Shown here: positions 8,831-18,686 of the stretch, one piece after another | Numbering within the stretch: the stretch's first letter is position 1 | Layout of the letters: each line of letters opens with the position of its first letter | Origin: Clostridia bacterium UC5.1-1D2 | GTDB taxonomy: Bacteria > Bacillota > Clostridia > Lachnospirales > Lachnospiraceae | Assembly: GCA_001304855.1 (NCBI GenBank) | Contig: BBZN01000004.1 | Location: forward strand, 1 to 64,000 | Direction: 5' to 3' | DNA: 64,000 nucleotides | Notes under the pieces: generated by a model | Databases searched by the model: none | Told to the model about the DNA's origin: nothing | Seen by the model: the letters and a program-made list of their open reading frames with translations, nothing else | Translations under genes and position numbers: made by a program

Positions 8831-10781
8831 ATGAATAACAAAATTCAGAGAATAAGGGAACTGGTTTCCACCCTGTCGAAAGCGGGAAGGGCTTACTATC
8901 AGGAGAGCCGGGAAATCATGAGCAATTTTGAATATGATAAGCTGTACGACGAGCTTTGTTCTCTGGAGCAGGAGACCGGCGTTATATTGTCCGGCAGCCC
9001 TACTCAGAAGGTGGGGTATGAGATTTTAAGTGAACTTCCGAAGGAGACCCACGAATCTCCCATGCTTTCTCTGGATAAGACAAAGAGCGTGGAGGATCTC
9101 CGGGAATGGCTTGGAGATAAAAAGGGGATTCTGTCCTGGAAGATGGATGGACTTACCATAGTACTGACCTATGAAAACGGAACGCTGGCTAAAGCAGTTA
9201 CCAGAGGAAACGGAGAGATAGGTGAAGTTATCACCTCCAATGCCAGGGTGTTCGCCAATATTCCCCTGAATATTTCCTTCAAAGGACAGCTTATACTCAG
9301 GGGCGAGGCGGTGATCACCTATTCAGATTTTAAACGGATCAATGATGAGATAGAAGATGTGGATGCCAGGTACAAGAATCCGAGAAATCTGTGCAGCGGT
9401 TCCGTCCGCCAGCTCAACAGCCAGATTACAGCCGAGAGGAATGTACATTTTGAGGCATTTGCACTGGTGAGGGCCGACGGAGTGGACTTCAAAAACTCCA
9501 GAAGGAACCAGTTTGAGTGGCTGAAAAGCCAGGGATTTGAGGTAGTGCATTACCAGGAGGTTACGGCAGATATTCTGCCGGAGACAGTGGAGAATTTTGC
9601 AAAAGCGGTGGAGACAAATGATATTCCCTCAGACGGACTGGTGCTGACCTTTGATGATATTGCCTATGGGGAATCTCTGGGACGCACAGCCAAGTTCCCC
9701 AGAAATTCCATCGCTTTTAAATGGCAGGATGAGATCAGGGAAACCAATCTCTCCTATATTGAGTGGAGCGCCTCCAGAACCGGCCTTATCAATCCGGTGG
9801 CTGTGTTTGAACCGGTAGAGCTGGAGGGGACCACAGTGAGCCGCGCCAGCGTCCACAATATAAGTATTATGGAGGGACTGGAGCTGGGGGCTGGAGATAC
9901 GATCACTGTGTACAAGGCCAATATGATAATTCCCCAGATTGAGGATAATCTGACCCGCAGCGGAGTGAAAGATATTCCTGAGGTCTGTCCCGTCTGCGGC
10001 GGCCTCACGGAGATACGCCAGGTAAATGACGTAAAGAGTCTTTATTGTACCAATCCCGACTGCCAGGCGAAGAAAATCAAAAGCTTTACCTTGTTTGTCA
10101 GCCGCGACGCTCTGAATATGGACGGCTTGTCCGAGGCCTCCCTGGAGAAATTTATCCAGGCCGGATTTATCCATGAATATGCGGATATTTTCCACCTGGA
10201 CCGTCACAGAGATGAGATTGTGGAGATGGAGGCTTCGGCCAGAAATCTTATGACAATCTTGTGGCGTCCATCAAGACCGCCTCCAAAACAACCCTTCCAA
10301 GGCTGGTGTACGGCTTGGGAATTGCAGGAATCGGCCTGGCTAACGCCAAGATGCTGTGCAAAGAGTTTGGATATGACTTTGACAGAATGCGCACCGCGGA
10401 TTTGGAAGAACTGACGGCAGTAGACGGAATCGGCGGCGTTCTGGCTCAGGCTGGATGGATTATTTTTCTCTGGATAAAAATAATCTGGCAGTGGACCATC
10501 TGCTGGAAGAGGTGACCATTGAGAAAGAGCAGACAGATGAGGGGGAGGCCGTTTTCCAGGGCATGACCTTCGTGATTACAGGATCTGTGGAGCGTTTTGC
10601 AAACAGAAAAGAACTCCAGGAGCTGATTGAGAGCAAAGGGGGCAAAGCCACAGGGTCCGTTACGGCCAAGACCACCTACCTGATTAATAACGATGTAAGC
10701 TCTAATTCTTCCAAGAATAAGAAAGCCAAAGAGCTTGGAGTTCCCATTATATCTGAGGAGGACTTCCTGCGAATGTTGTAG
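8831..10781 (+). CDS. ligA: NAD-dependent DNA ligase LigA; two indels
   Basis: It seals nicks during replication and repair using NAD+. Visible domains are: adenylation with the nucleophile Lys104 in SWKMDGLTIV, the OB fold, a four-Cys zinc finger (CPVCGG ... CTNPDC), the helix-hairpin-helix region (VYGLGIAGIGLANAKML) and a C-terminal BRCT domain (GMTFVITGSVERFANRKEL). The repaired length of about 650 residues is normal. Frame breaks lie near 10231 (GGG to GG) and near 10452 (CC to C). An essential ligase is unlikely to be doubly broken in a living cell, so these are probably sequence errors. Confidence 0.93.
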
Positions 10782-10822
10782 CACAGTTTCCGGCCCGGGC
10801 CCGGCTCCTGCAGTCAAATTGA

Positions 10823-10848
10823 CACCGGCGGTCTATAGGCCGCCGGTG
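10823..10848 (+). other. GC-rich hairpin between ligA and metA
   Basis: A perfect 9-bp stem (CACCGGCGG / CCGCCGGTG, 8-nt loop) overlaps an alternative pairing of GACACCGG (10821-10828) with CCGGTGTC (10853-10860). No T-tract follows. Mutually exclusive stems before a methionine gene suggest attenuation, but it does not match any S-box or other methionine riboswitch that I know. Confidence 0.5.
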
Positions 10849-10958
10849 AAATCCGGTGTCTGCTGTTGGGAGCCTGAGCCTGTGGGGAAAGTCCTTGCCG
10901 GGATACTGTGCGGTTTTGGGAATAAAACACAGCCAACATTTGAAGGGAGATTAGATTT

Positions 10959-11874
10959 ATGCCGATAAAAGTACAAAAAGAGCTGCCTGCAAGAGCCATA
11001 CTGGAGACGGAGAATATATTTATAATGGACGAGGACAGGGCCATGAGCCAGGATATCCGGCCTCTGGAAATCCTGATTTTAAACCTGATGCCGATTAAGG
11101 AGGAGACGGAAACCCAGCTTTTAAGGGCATTGTCCAATACGCCTCTGCAGGTGGACTGCACCTTCTTGATGCTGTCCACCCATGTGTCCAAAAACACCTC
11201 CTCCAGCCATCTGAATAAATTTTACATAACCTTTCGTGATATCCGAAGGAAAAAATTCGACGGCATGATTATTACGGGAGCGCCTGTGGAAAATATGGAG
11301 TACGAGGAAGTGAATTATTGGGAGGAACTTTCCGTAATTATGGAGTGGAGCAAAACCCATGTGACTTCCACCCTGCATATATGCTGGGGCGCCCAGGCAG
11401 GGCTGTACTACCATTATGGAATAAAAAATATCAGAGGAAAACAAAGCTTTCAGGGATTTATAACCACAAGGTGCTGGACAGAAAGGTGCCCCTTGTGAGA
11501 AGTCTCAATGATTATTTTCTGGCTCCCCATTCCAGATATACGGAGGTCAGGAAGGAGGATATCAAAAAGGTTCCGGAACTGGCCCTGCTGGCAGAATCCC
11601 GGGAAGCCGGCGTGTTTCTGGTAATGAGCAGAGACGGCCGCCAGGTATTCGTCCAGGGCCACCCGGAATATGACAGAATGACGCTGAATAATGAGTACCA
11701 CAGAGATTTAAAAAAAGGGCTGAACCTGAGGTGCCCTACAATTATTATGAAAATGACGATCCCTTTGAAATACCGGTGCTTACCTGGAGAAATACATCCA
11801 ATACGCTGTATACAAACTGGCTGAACTACTACGTATATCAGGTAACTCCTTATCTGCTGAATGTGGAGGAGTGA
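10959..11874 (+). CDS. metA: Homoserine O-acetyltransferase (MetA type); two indels
   Basis: It activates homoserine for methionine synthesis. The catalytic Cys is in HICWGAQAG and the His/Glu pair in VQGHPEYDR. The specificity position reads GAPVE; Glu here goes with acetyl-CoA use, Gly with succinyl-CoA, so acetylation is predicted. The repaired length of about 305 residues is normal. Frame breaks lie near 11425 (a run of seven A read as six) and near 11727 (CCC to CC); with both repaired the protein ends LLNVEE at 11874. An ATTAG/GGGAGA ribosome site precedes ATG 10959. Confidence 0.92.
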
Positions 11875-11922
11875 AAATACCAGTGGGGAACAATGACGCC
11901 TGCATGAAAATTCAGACAGGGA

Positions 11923-11953
11923 GCAGGCTATTCACCAGAATGAATATGCCTGC
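11923..11953. terminator. Inverted repeat between convergent metA and dpaB
   Basis: GCAGGC-T-ATTCA pairs with TGAAT-AT-GCCTGC around a 6-nt loop. It lies between two converging genes and could serve as a bidirectional terminator, although a T-tract is missing. Confidence 0.4.
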
Positions 11954-12006
11954 TGCCATTTCCTGAACCTTCATGGAAGGGATTCCATCCCATACCACAA
12001 TCTATC

Positions 12007-12597
12007 TTAGACTTTATATGCCCCGGATAACAGGCTGAAGCTGCCTGCCTCCAGGGCTTCTTTTAACGTATCCTGAATCAGTTCCGTTCTGGCAGTCATG
12101 GAGCAGGGCTTTTTCAGGCAGTCGTCCTGGCCAAAAGGAACAAAATAGATGTTTTTTGCATTAAACAGCTCACCAATGTTTTTGAAGTTGATTCCCAGGG
12201 CGTCATTGGTGGAAAGGGAAATAACCAGGGGCTTTCCATTCCGCAGATGCGCCTTTGCGGCCATTAGAACAGGGGTGTCTGTTATCCCGTTTGCCAGCTT
12301 TGCCAGAGTGTTGCCTGTGCAGGGAGCAATGAGGAGGAGATCCAGGTATGCTCTGGGGCCGATGGGTTCCGCCTCCTCAATGTGCAGAATGGGAGCATTT
12401 CCGGCAGCGCCGGATATCCGGCGTATAAAATCTCCGGTATCCCCAAAACGGGAGTCAGTAGTCTGAACATTGGCGGAGAAGATGGGGTGGAGGATAGCCC
12501 CGGTTTCTTTCAGTTTCAGGATTTCCTGTTCAATTTTGCTGAAGGTGCAAAAGGATCCGGTGATTGCCAGACCTATATTTTTTCCATTTAATTCCAT
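12007..12597 (-). CDS. dpaB: Dipicolinate synthase subunit B
   Basis: The 196-residue flavoprotein-like subunit of dipicolinate synthase (SpoVFB). Motifs are GLAITGSFCTF at the N-terminus and LLIAPCTGNTLAKLANGITD in the middle, typical of the flavin mononucleotide-binding flavoprotein fold. With DpaA it oxidises dihydrodipicolinate to dipicolinic acid in the mother cell for export to the spore. The start at 12597 is chosen because MELNGKNIG is the family start and a GAAAGGAG site precedes it. It lies 16 bp after dpaA on the same strand. Confidence 0.93.
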   Translation of the reverse strand: MELNGKNIGLAITGSFCTFSKIEQEILKLKETGAILHPIFSANVQTTDSRFGDTGDFIRRISGAAGNAPILHIEEAEPIGPRAYLDLLLIAPCTGNTLAKLANGITDTPVLMAAKAHLRNGKPLVISLSTNDALGINFKNIGELFNAKNIYFVPFGQDDCLKKPCSMTARTELIQDTLKEALEAGSFSLLSGAYKV

Positions 12598-12613
12598 AAT
12601 ATAAACTCCTTTC

Positions 12614-13435
12614 TCACAGATAAGACATAACAGCCTCATACAGAATCCGGGCAGATGACATGGGGGAATAGATACCCGGAAGGCCGGGACACAGTTTGGC
12701 CCGGATGCCCCGGTTCCGGCAGGCTTCAAAGTCCACTCCGCCCGGAGCCGTAGCGATATCAATGACTGCCGCCTCCTTTGGCATGAGCTCTATGAGGGCA
12801 GCGTCCAGAATCAGATGGTACGGTATTAAAAATAAACGGATAGTCTTGAATATGGGAGTCCAGGCGATCCAGCAGAACGGTGCCGTAGCCATGGCAGCAG
12901 GCCAGCGCCAGCTTTTCGGAATCACGGGCGGAGACGGTTATATGTGCACCCATGCCCGACAGGGTATCGGCCAGCGCCGCTGCACACCGTCCCCAGCCTG
13001 TTATGAGGCAGGCGCTTCCCCGCAGGTTTATGGGACTTAGGGAAATGGCTTCGGCTGCCGCCCCTTCTGCAGTTGCCACAGCATTTTTACAGGCCACCTC
13101 CTCCATCTTCATGAAATCAAAACAGGGGATGTCATGAGCCTTGCAGTATTCCGTTACTGAGAGAGGGATGCTGCCGCCAAACAGCATATGCCGGAATTCA
13201 GGCGGGACAGAAAAGAGCCGATATCCAGGTCCGGCAGAGGATTTTCCGAGTGGATAGTCCTTTTGTCCTTTGAAAAGGGGACGGGGCCGAGAATGATATG
13301 GGAATCCTCCATTGCTTCCTCCAGGGAAAAGGAGGCGGGTTTGTAATATAGGGATACTTTATGGCCTGCCTGCTCCAGCAGACGGGCCAGATAAAGCTGC
13401 CGGGAGTCGCCGCCAAGAATGAGAAAATGATGCAT
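12614..13435 (-). CDS. dpaA: Dipicolinate synthase subunit A; two indels
   Basis: SpoVFA: a two-domain Rossmann protein. The N-terminus reads MHHFLILGGDSRQLYLARLL, the NAD(P)-binding segment is CLITGWGRCAAALADTL, and IDIATAPGGVDF is near the end. Frame breaks lie near 13190 (GGG to GG restores GHMLFGGSIPL) and near 12825 (net two bases lost, or one gained, at FNTVP). It forms an operon with dpaB and is expected to be read by the mother-cell sigma factor; I do not see a confident promoter. It diverges from dapA, whose product feeds the same pathway. Confidence 0.9.
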
Positions 13436-13536
13436 AGAAATCTCCTTTCATCTCATTATAGTTTGTTATATGTAGAAAGGAAATCATTGGTGAGTAGTAA
13501 CAACGGGGAATGTTTGTCATAAATTTGATAGTATAT

Positions 13537-13615
13537 AGAATGTACGCTCGGAATCTCTTTGGGGCTGATTACATCTCGCAAAATCAGGAACAAAGAGATT
13601 TCGAGGGCACATTAG
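13537..13615 (+). repeat. Palindromic intergenic element, copy 1 (dapA leader)
   Basis: A hairpin of about 79 bases begins with ATGTACGCTCGGAATCTCTTT-like sequence (13540-13560) and closes with AAAGAGATTTCGAGGGCACAT at 13592-13612. The core reads GGGGCTGATT ... CGCAAAATCAGG. The same edges and core recur before pheT (62736-62904). It is either a small repetitive mobile element or a shared leader RNA structure. Confidence 0.75.
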
Positions 13616-13639
13616 AATAAACCGGAGGAAATGGATTCA

Positions 13640-14528
13640 ATGAGACATAGTATATTTGAGGGCAGTGCAGCAGCTGTGGTAACTCCTATGGATGCTTACG
13701 GAAATCTGGATTTCGATGCGATGAAACGGCTCCTTGACAGAATAATAGAGGGAGGGACGGACGCGTTGTGGTAAACGGGACCACTGGGGAGTCTGCAACC
13801 CTGGACCACAGGGAGAAGCTGTCTGTGATAGAATTTGTCATCCGCCATGTGGATGGGAGGATCCCGGTAATTGCGGGAACAGGAAGCAATTGTACTGAAC
13901 ATGCGGCAGCGCTTTCCAGAGAGGCAGAAAAGCTGGGGGCTGACGCGCTTTTGCAGGTGACGCCCTATTATAACAAGCTTCCCAGGAAGGGCTGGTACGC
14001 CATTTTACGGAAGTGGGGGATCATGTGGGGATTCCCATTCTTTTGTATAATGTGCCAAGCCGCACAGGAGTGGACATCAAACCTGAAACGTACCAGATTC
14101 TTTCCGAACATCCAAATATCAGGGGAACAAAGGAAGCCGGCGGGAATATATCGGCTCTGGCTAAGACTGCGGCGCTTTGCGGGGAGGGGTTTGACATCTA
14201 TTCAGGAAACGACGACCAGACTCTGCCGGTAATGGCCCTGGGAGGTAAAGGCGTAATCTCTGTATTGGCCAATATCATGCCAAGGGAGACGCATGATATG
14301 TGCAGGTATTTCCTGGACGGGAAGCTGGAGAAGAGCCGGAAGATGCAGTTTAAACTGCTGCCTGTCATGGAGGCGTTGTTCTGGGATGTGAACCCTATTC
14401 CTGTAAAGACCGCATTGTCCATTATGGGAATATGCGGCCACTACTGCCGGCTTCCGCTGACGCCTATGGAGAGGGGGCAGAAGGAGAAGCTGGAGGCGGT
14501 CATAAGGAAATACGTAAAGGATAATTGA
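13640..14528 (+). CDS. dapA: 4-hydroxy-tetrahydrodipicolinate synthase; two indels
   Basis: It condenses pyruvate and aspartate semialdehyde, the first step of lysine/diaminopimelate synthesis and the source of dipicolinate for spores. Motifs are [21 protein letters not shown] with the Tyr in [10 protein letters not shown], and the Schiff-base Lys in GTKEAGGN. Frame breaks lie near 13768 (one base lost before GTGGTAAACGG) and near 14003 (CC to C). ATG 13640 is taken as start. ATG 13631 is in frame but only 2-3 nt from GGAGG, which is too close. The repaired length of about 297 residues is normal. Confidence 0.92.
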
Positions 14529-14622
14529 GATAAAACAACTGCGGCAGTGAACATTTATGTAATATTTTCTGTTAGGAAGGCATAAAATTTAGTATCAGTC
14601 CCGGAGGAGGTATTACATAATT

Positions 14623-14769
14623 ATGACTATCAATCCATTTTGTACAAGCTTGATGAAATATAGTATATTCCAGACCTTAGCAGAGAGATACTACAGGTTC
14701 AGAATTAAAAAATATTGCTTTATCATGTGCCAGAATGACAGGTGGACCCTTGTTACGATGGAGCGGTAG
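14623..14769 (+). CDS. Possible 48-residue small protein
   Basis: A frame starting MTINPFCTSLMKYSIFQTLA has a strong GGAGGAGG site, though about 12 nt from the ATG. The peptide is basic and aromatic-rich (RYYRFRIKKYCF). I recognise no relative. It lies between dapA and the GntR terminator; it may be a fragment. Confidence 0.3.
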   Translation: MTINPFCTSLMKYSIFQTLAERYYRFRIKKYCFIMCQNDRWTLVTMER

Positions 14770-14857
14770 GCGTTTGCGGCCTTGCCGCAGGCTCATTTCC
14801 AAGACAGCGGCCATGTACGGCTGCCTCTGGAGGGCGGTAAACTTGAATAACAGACGC

Positions 14858-14903
14858 AAAAACGCTGTGCCAAAGCCTGAAAAGCTGTGACACAGCGTTT
14901 TTT
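14858..14903. terminator. Bidirectional intrinsic terminator
   Basis: AAAAACGCTGTG (14858-14869) pairs with CACAGCGTTTTT (14891-14902). The A-run on one side and T-run on the other let it end transcription in both directions. It lies just past the GntR gene end on the minus strand. Confidence 0.85.
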
Positions 14904-14914
14904 CGTGTTCAATT

Positions 14915-15593
14915 CTATGTTACAAAATAGTCGGGATATGCCTTCAGCAATTCTGACTTTTCTACCCGGTGTCTGGTCAGGTGCCGGGTCATGAGCATTT
15001 CCGCCAATTCCCCCGTCGCGGCGTTGAATGGCATAGAGGATATTTTCATGATCTTCCACTGTCTTATCATGTTTTACCGTCTTTAAGGAGAGGGAGCGGA
15101 GGCGGTCAAAGTGGACCATCTGGGAGCGGATGATCTCATAGGTGCGGCCTTTGCTGACGGAGTGAAAGAGCAGCCTGTGGAAGTCGTTATCCAGCTCAAA
15201 CAGATGATCCGAGTTCTGGGCCTTCAGACTTGTTTCTTCCTGGAGCACATTTTCATGCAGTTCATCCATATAGTCCTGGGAAATGCCTTCACAGGCCAGT
15301 TTCAGCACAGCATTTTCCAGCACCAGACGCATGAATCTGGATTCTTCAATGAGTTCATAATCAATTTTGGAAATATAGCTGCCTCTCTGCGGCTGTATCT
15401 CCACCAGTCCTACTTTGCTCAACTCGATTAACGCCTCGCGTACCGGAGTGCGTGAGAGCTGCAAACTGGATGAGAGCTCATTTTCACTCACCGCGCTCCC
15501 GGGAACCAGCTCCAAATTGATTATGTTATGTTGAAGTACCCGCAGAGCGTAGATCCGGGCATTTTCAGCAGGTTGTCTGACCAGTACATTCAT
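14915..15593 (-). CDS. GntR-family (FCD subfamily) regulator; one indel
   Basis: A FadR-type regulator of about 225 residues. The N-terminal winged helix (residues 10-75) includes LQLSRTPVREALIELSKVGL, and an all-helical FCD ligand-binding domain follows with DNDFHRLLFHSVSK. The end of the frame is disturbed near 15022, where five G are read for four; removing one restores AIQRRDGELAEMLM and a TAG stop at 14915. FCD regulators typically sense sugar acids or organic acids. It lies beside a dehydrogenase, a TRAP transporter and a mannitol-dehydrogenase family gene, which it probably controls through the sites at 15626, 16773 and 16911. Confidence 0.88.
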
Positions 15594-15625
15594 TCACATT
15601 CCCTCACTTTACAATGTCTTATGTA

Positions 15626-15637
15626 CTAGTATACAAC
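15626..15637. promoter_or_regulatory. Putative GntR/FCD operator in front of gntR
   Basis: CTAGTATACAAC fits the FCD consensus form TNGTATACNA. It lies 33 bp upstream of the regulator start and could mediate autoregulation. Confidence 0.45.
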
Positions 15638-15708
15638 GTAAGAGCCTATTTATCTATGACTTTTCTATTTATTTTCTAAAAATATTACAGAACATGTCCT
15701 GCTGCCAT

Positions 15709-16730
15709 CTAAAAGTCAAAAGTAAACGCTACTTTCCGTATGGAAGGATCCCGGGAATCCACGAAGTTAAAGGCATCCTGGGCTTTGATAAGGGGGAATG
15801 TGTGGGAGACGGATCCGGTTAAATCCAATGTTCCCTCCTCTATCAGTTCTATGGCTTTTCCAAACATTTTGTTTTGTAAGCGTGAGCCTCTCACATCCAG
15901 TTCCTTTGATGTGATCAGGAACTGATTGATTTCCGCAGGAGCAGTGGAAAAGCCCATAGTGATAACGCGACCCGCATTTCCGGTGGCTTTCAGCAGGCGG
16001 ATCAGAGAATCGCCGCCGCATACGGCATCGATAGATACGGTAGCCCCATGCCCGCCAGTGTATTCCCTGACCTTTTCTTCCAGATCCTCCCTGAGCACAT
16101 GAATGGTATGGGCGGCCCCGGCTGATTTGGCCGCCTTCAGTTTTTCATCCACTACGTCCGCGACTATAATATGATCGCAGAGCAGTCTTGCAATTTTTAA
16201 AATAGAACTTCCCAGAGCGCCGCTTCCGTATATGAGAAGCTGGTCCTCCTTCTTAAGCTCTGCCCTGGTGCAGGATTGAATGGCGATGGTGGTGGGTTCA
16301 ATCATCACCGCATCCCTGTCGGAAATAGAGGCGGTAGAAGATAACAGTCGGACTCAGGCACCGGTATATACTCCCTGTAACCCCCGTCAATATGTACGCC
16401 CCGGACTGCCAGATTGTCACATACATTGCCTCTGCCCAGGCTGCAGGGATAGCAGTGGCCGCAGCTGGTCACCTGGTTCACAATGACCCTGTCCCCCGGC
16501 TTTAAAGAAGTAACCCCAGGGCCTGTCTCCTCCACTACGCCTACCATTTCATGACCGATAATCCGGGGATAGGTGGCCGCCGCATTGGTTCCGTGGTAGA
16601 TGCCCATATCGGATCCGCAGATGCCTGCGGCCGTCATCCGCACAAGCACATTGTCCTTTTCTGTGACGGAGGGTTTCTCCATGTCAATAATGTGTAATTC
16701 ATGAGGTTTTAAAATTTGTACCGCTTTCAT
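15709..16730 (-). CDS. Zinc-dependent medium-chain alcohol/polyol dehydrogenase; one indel
   Basis: About 340 residues of the sorbitol/threonine dehydrogenase type. The catalytic zinc site is visible in AAGICGSDMGIYHG and IIGHEMVGVV, the structural zinc Cys cluster in CGHCYPCSLGRGNVC, and the NAD-binding segment in LIYGSGALGSSILKIA. It probably oxidises a secondary hydroxyl of a sugar acid or polyol. The frame breaks near 16320, where one missing C joins CYLLP to SISDRDAVMIEP. It is read in the same direction as gntR and diverges from the TRAP transporter; operator-like sites lie in the shared upstream region. Confidence 0.88.
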
Positions 16731-16772
16731 AGTATACAGCTCTCCTTTTGGTTGACGTGTGCAGAGAACTTA

Positions 16773-16784
16773 TATACAAGTATA
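16773..16784. promoter_or_regulatory. Putative GntR operator upstream of the dehydrogenase
   Basis: The palindrome TATACAAGTATA continues into CTAG, so GTATACTA (FCD-like) is embedded. It lies 43 bp upstream of the dehydrogenase start. Confidence 0.45.
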
Positions 16785-16910
16785 CTAGACAATAAAGGAT
16801 AAAATGTCAAGAGATAGGGGCGTTAAAAAATATTAATGGCAAAAATGCACTAAAATTTGGCGTAATATTATGTAATATTGCATATTGCACAATTCAATCT
16901 TATATACTAC

Positions 16911-16922
16911 CATACAAGTATG
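16911..16922. promoter_or_regulatory. Putative GntR operator upstream of the TRAP genes
   Basis: The perfect palindrome CATACAAGTATG shares its ATACAAGTAT core with the site at 16773. It lies about 130 bp before the TRAP binding-protein gene, in the divergent control region. Confidence 0.45.
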
Positions 16923-17051
16923 AGCTGAAACGGGACCGAGCCGGTATAGCTTGCGTTCCCAACGAACTCTGCTCAAAAACTTAATTCTATTAATGACGTG
17001 TGCGGAAATTTAGGATACTTTTATTTCACTATTATTCAGGAGGGTTTCATC

Positions 17052-18074
17052 ATGAAGCTTGCGATTTGGATGAAGCGGGGACTCTGTGTCCTCTCTTCCA
17101 TGGCGGTACTGGGTACTCTGACCGGCTGCGGCGGTCAGGACGGAGGTATGAGCAAAGGGAAACTGGTTAAGATTGCAGTCTGCGTGTCCGGCCAAACGCC
17201 GGCGGCCACAGCTCTGAGAGATGTTTTCAAGCCCAGGGTGGAGGAATTGACCAATGGGAAATATGACATTCAGATTTATGATTCAGGAGTTCTTGGCAGT
17301 GAAAAGGTTACATATGACTACACAAGAAACGGCATTATTGAGATGTGCGTTATAGGCACGCCCATGTGGTCTGAATCGCCTGTGATGGCGGTTCCGGATT
17401 TTCCCTTTGTGTTCCGGGATGTAGAGCATGCCAGAAGATGCTATCAGGGAGAGCTGGGGGATTATATCGCGGGAGAACTGGAATCGGAACAGCCGGTGGA
17501 GCTGATGTCCTGGTTTCCAAACGGGTCCAGAGTATTTTCTTCCAATAAGAAGCTGGAGGGACTGGAGGATTTCAAGGGGCAGAAACTGAGAATGCCAAAC
17601 AATCCCATCCATGTAAAACTGGCGGAGAGCCTGGGAGCCAACGTGGTTATTATGGATATGGGAGAGGTTTTCACTGCGCTGGAACAGGGCGTTGCCGACG
17701 GTCAGGACAACCCGCTTTCCACCGTCAGAAATGAAGGCTGGTACGAAGTTCAGAAGTATATCTATGATACCAACCATATTGTGGCTTCTCTGGAACTGTT
17801 CGCCGGACAGGAATTTTGGGACAGTGTGGACGAAGAGGACAAGGAATTGTTCCGACAGGCTGCACAGGAGGCCTCTGATTACGCCTGGGATCTTTACATT
17901 CAGCAGCTGGAGAGCGATAAACAGTTTATGAAAGACAGCGGACTCACAGTTACATCGTTAACCGAAGAGGACCGGGAAGCTATGAAAGGGAAGATTCAGC
18001 CTGTGTATGAGTATTTGGATCAATCCTATGAGTGGGCGCCGGATATAAGGAAAATGATTGAGAATATCGAATAA
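17052..18074 (+). CDS. TRAP transporter substrate-binding lipoprotein (DctP family)
   Basis: About 340 residues with a lipoprotein signal peptide (lipobox LTGC after a hydrophobic run), then the DctP fold: PDFPFVFRDVEHA, LKGLEDFKGQ-type motif LEGLEDFKGQKLRMPNN, and MDMGEVFTALEQGVADGQDN with the Arg-containing binding region RMPN. It would deliver a carboxylate, probably an aldonate or hexuronate given the neighbours, to the DctQM membrane unit. ATG 17052 is chosen because AGGAGGG precedes it and the signal peptide starts there. Confidence 0.93.
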   Translation: MKLAIWMKRGLCVLSSMAVLGTLTGCGGQDGGMSKGKLVKIAVCVSGQTPAATALRDVFKPRVEELTNGKYDIQIYDSGVLGSEKVTYDYTRNGIIEMCVIGTPMWSESPVMAVPDFPFVFRDVEHARRCYQGELGDYIAGELESEQPVELMSWFPNGSRVFSSNKKLEGLEDFKGQKLRMPNNPIHVKLAESLGANVVIMDMGEVFTALEQGVADGQDNPLSTVRNEGWYEVQKYIYDTNHIVASLELFAGQEFWDSVDEEDKELFRQAAQEASDYAWDLYIQQLESDKQFMKDSGLTVTSLTEEDREAMKGKIQPVYEYLDQSYEWAPDIRKMIENIE

Positions 18075-18093
18075 ATCCAGTGAGGAGAGAACT

Positions 18094-18684
18094 ATGAACC
18101 AAATGATGGACAAATTATTTAAAGGAATTGACTATTTTACAGGGATTCTGACCGGTCTTATGGTACTGTTTGTATTTTTAAATGTAGTTCTGCGCACAGT
18201 CTTTAATTCCGGCCTAACCTGGTCGGAGGAGCTGGCCCGGTATCTCTTTGTGTATGTTACCTATATCGGCGCTATCAGCGCCATGCGTTCAAATGCCCAT
18301 TTGGGAGTGGATACTCTGCTGTCCAGAGTGAAGCCCCGGACCCAGAGGGTGATGTATGTGATGTCCCAGGCGCTGATTGCCGTTATCATGTGCATATTGG
18401 TGCGGGGCGCTTACAAGATGGTGCTTCAGAACACCCAGTCCAAAACAGCTGCCCTTGGCATCCCCTACTCTGTTCTCTATTTTGGGGGAATCATCACAGG
18501 CATTTCCATTGCAATATTGGCTGCGTCCAATATCCTGTATGCCATAAAGCATCCGTCTGAGATTTCCCGGATTGTCGTCATGCACAATGACGATGATGAT
18601 ATTGCATCCGAGGCAATGGAAAATGCAGAAGATCTGTCTGATGAGGAATATGCAAGGCGTCTTAAAGAGCAGGGAGGTAAATAA
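18094..18684 (+). CDS. TRAP transporter small permease (DctQ family)
   Basis: A 196-residue protein with four membrane spans and the DctQ signature LTWSEELARYLFVYVTYIGA. An acidic C-terminal tail follows the last span. It binds the large permease in the membrane. It starts 19 bp after the binding-protein gene behind GAGGAGAG and is followed after 2 bp by dctM. Confidence 0.92.
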   Translation: MNQMMDKLFKGIDYFTGILTGLMVLFVFLNVVLRTVFNSGLTWSEELARYLFVYVTYIGAISAMRSNAHLGVDTLLSRVKPRTQRVMYVMSQALIAVIMCILVRGAYKMVLQNTQSKTAALGIPYSVLYFGGIITGISIAILAASNILYAIKHPSEISRIVVMHNDDDDIASEAMENAEDLSDEEYARRLKEQGGK

Positions 18685-18686
18685 TC

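Noticed and set aside
10782..10958. SAM riboswitch before metA
   Set aside because: No S-box core motifs or kink-turn pattern could be found; only simple hairpins are present.
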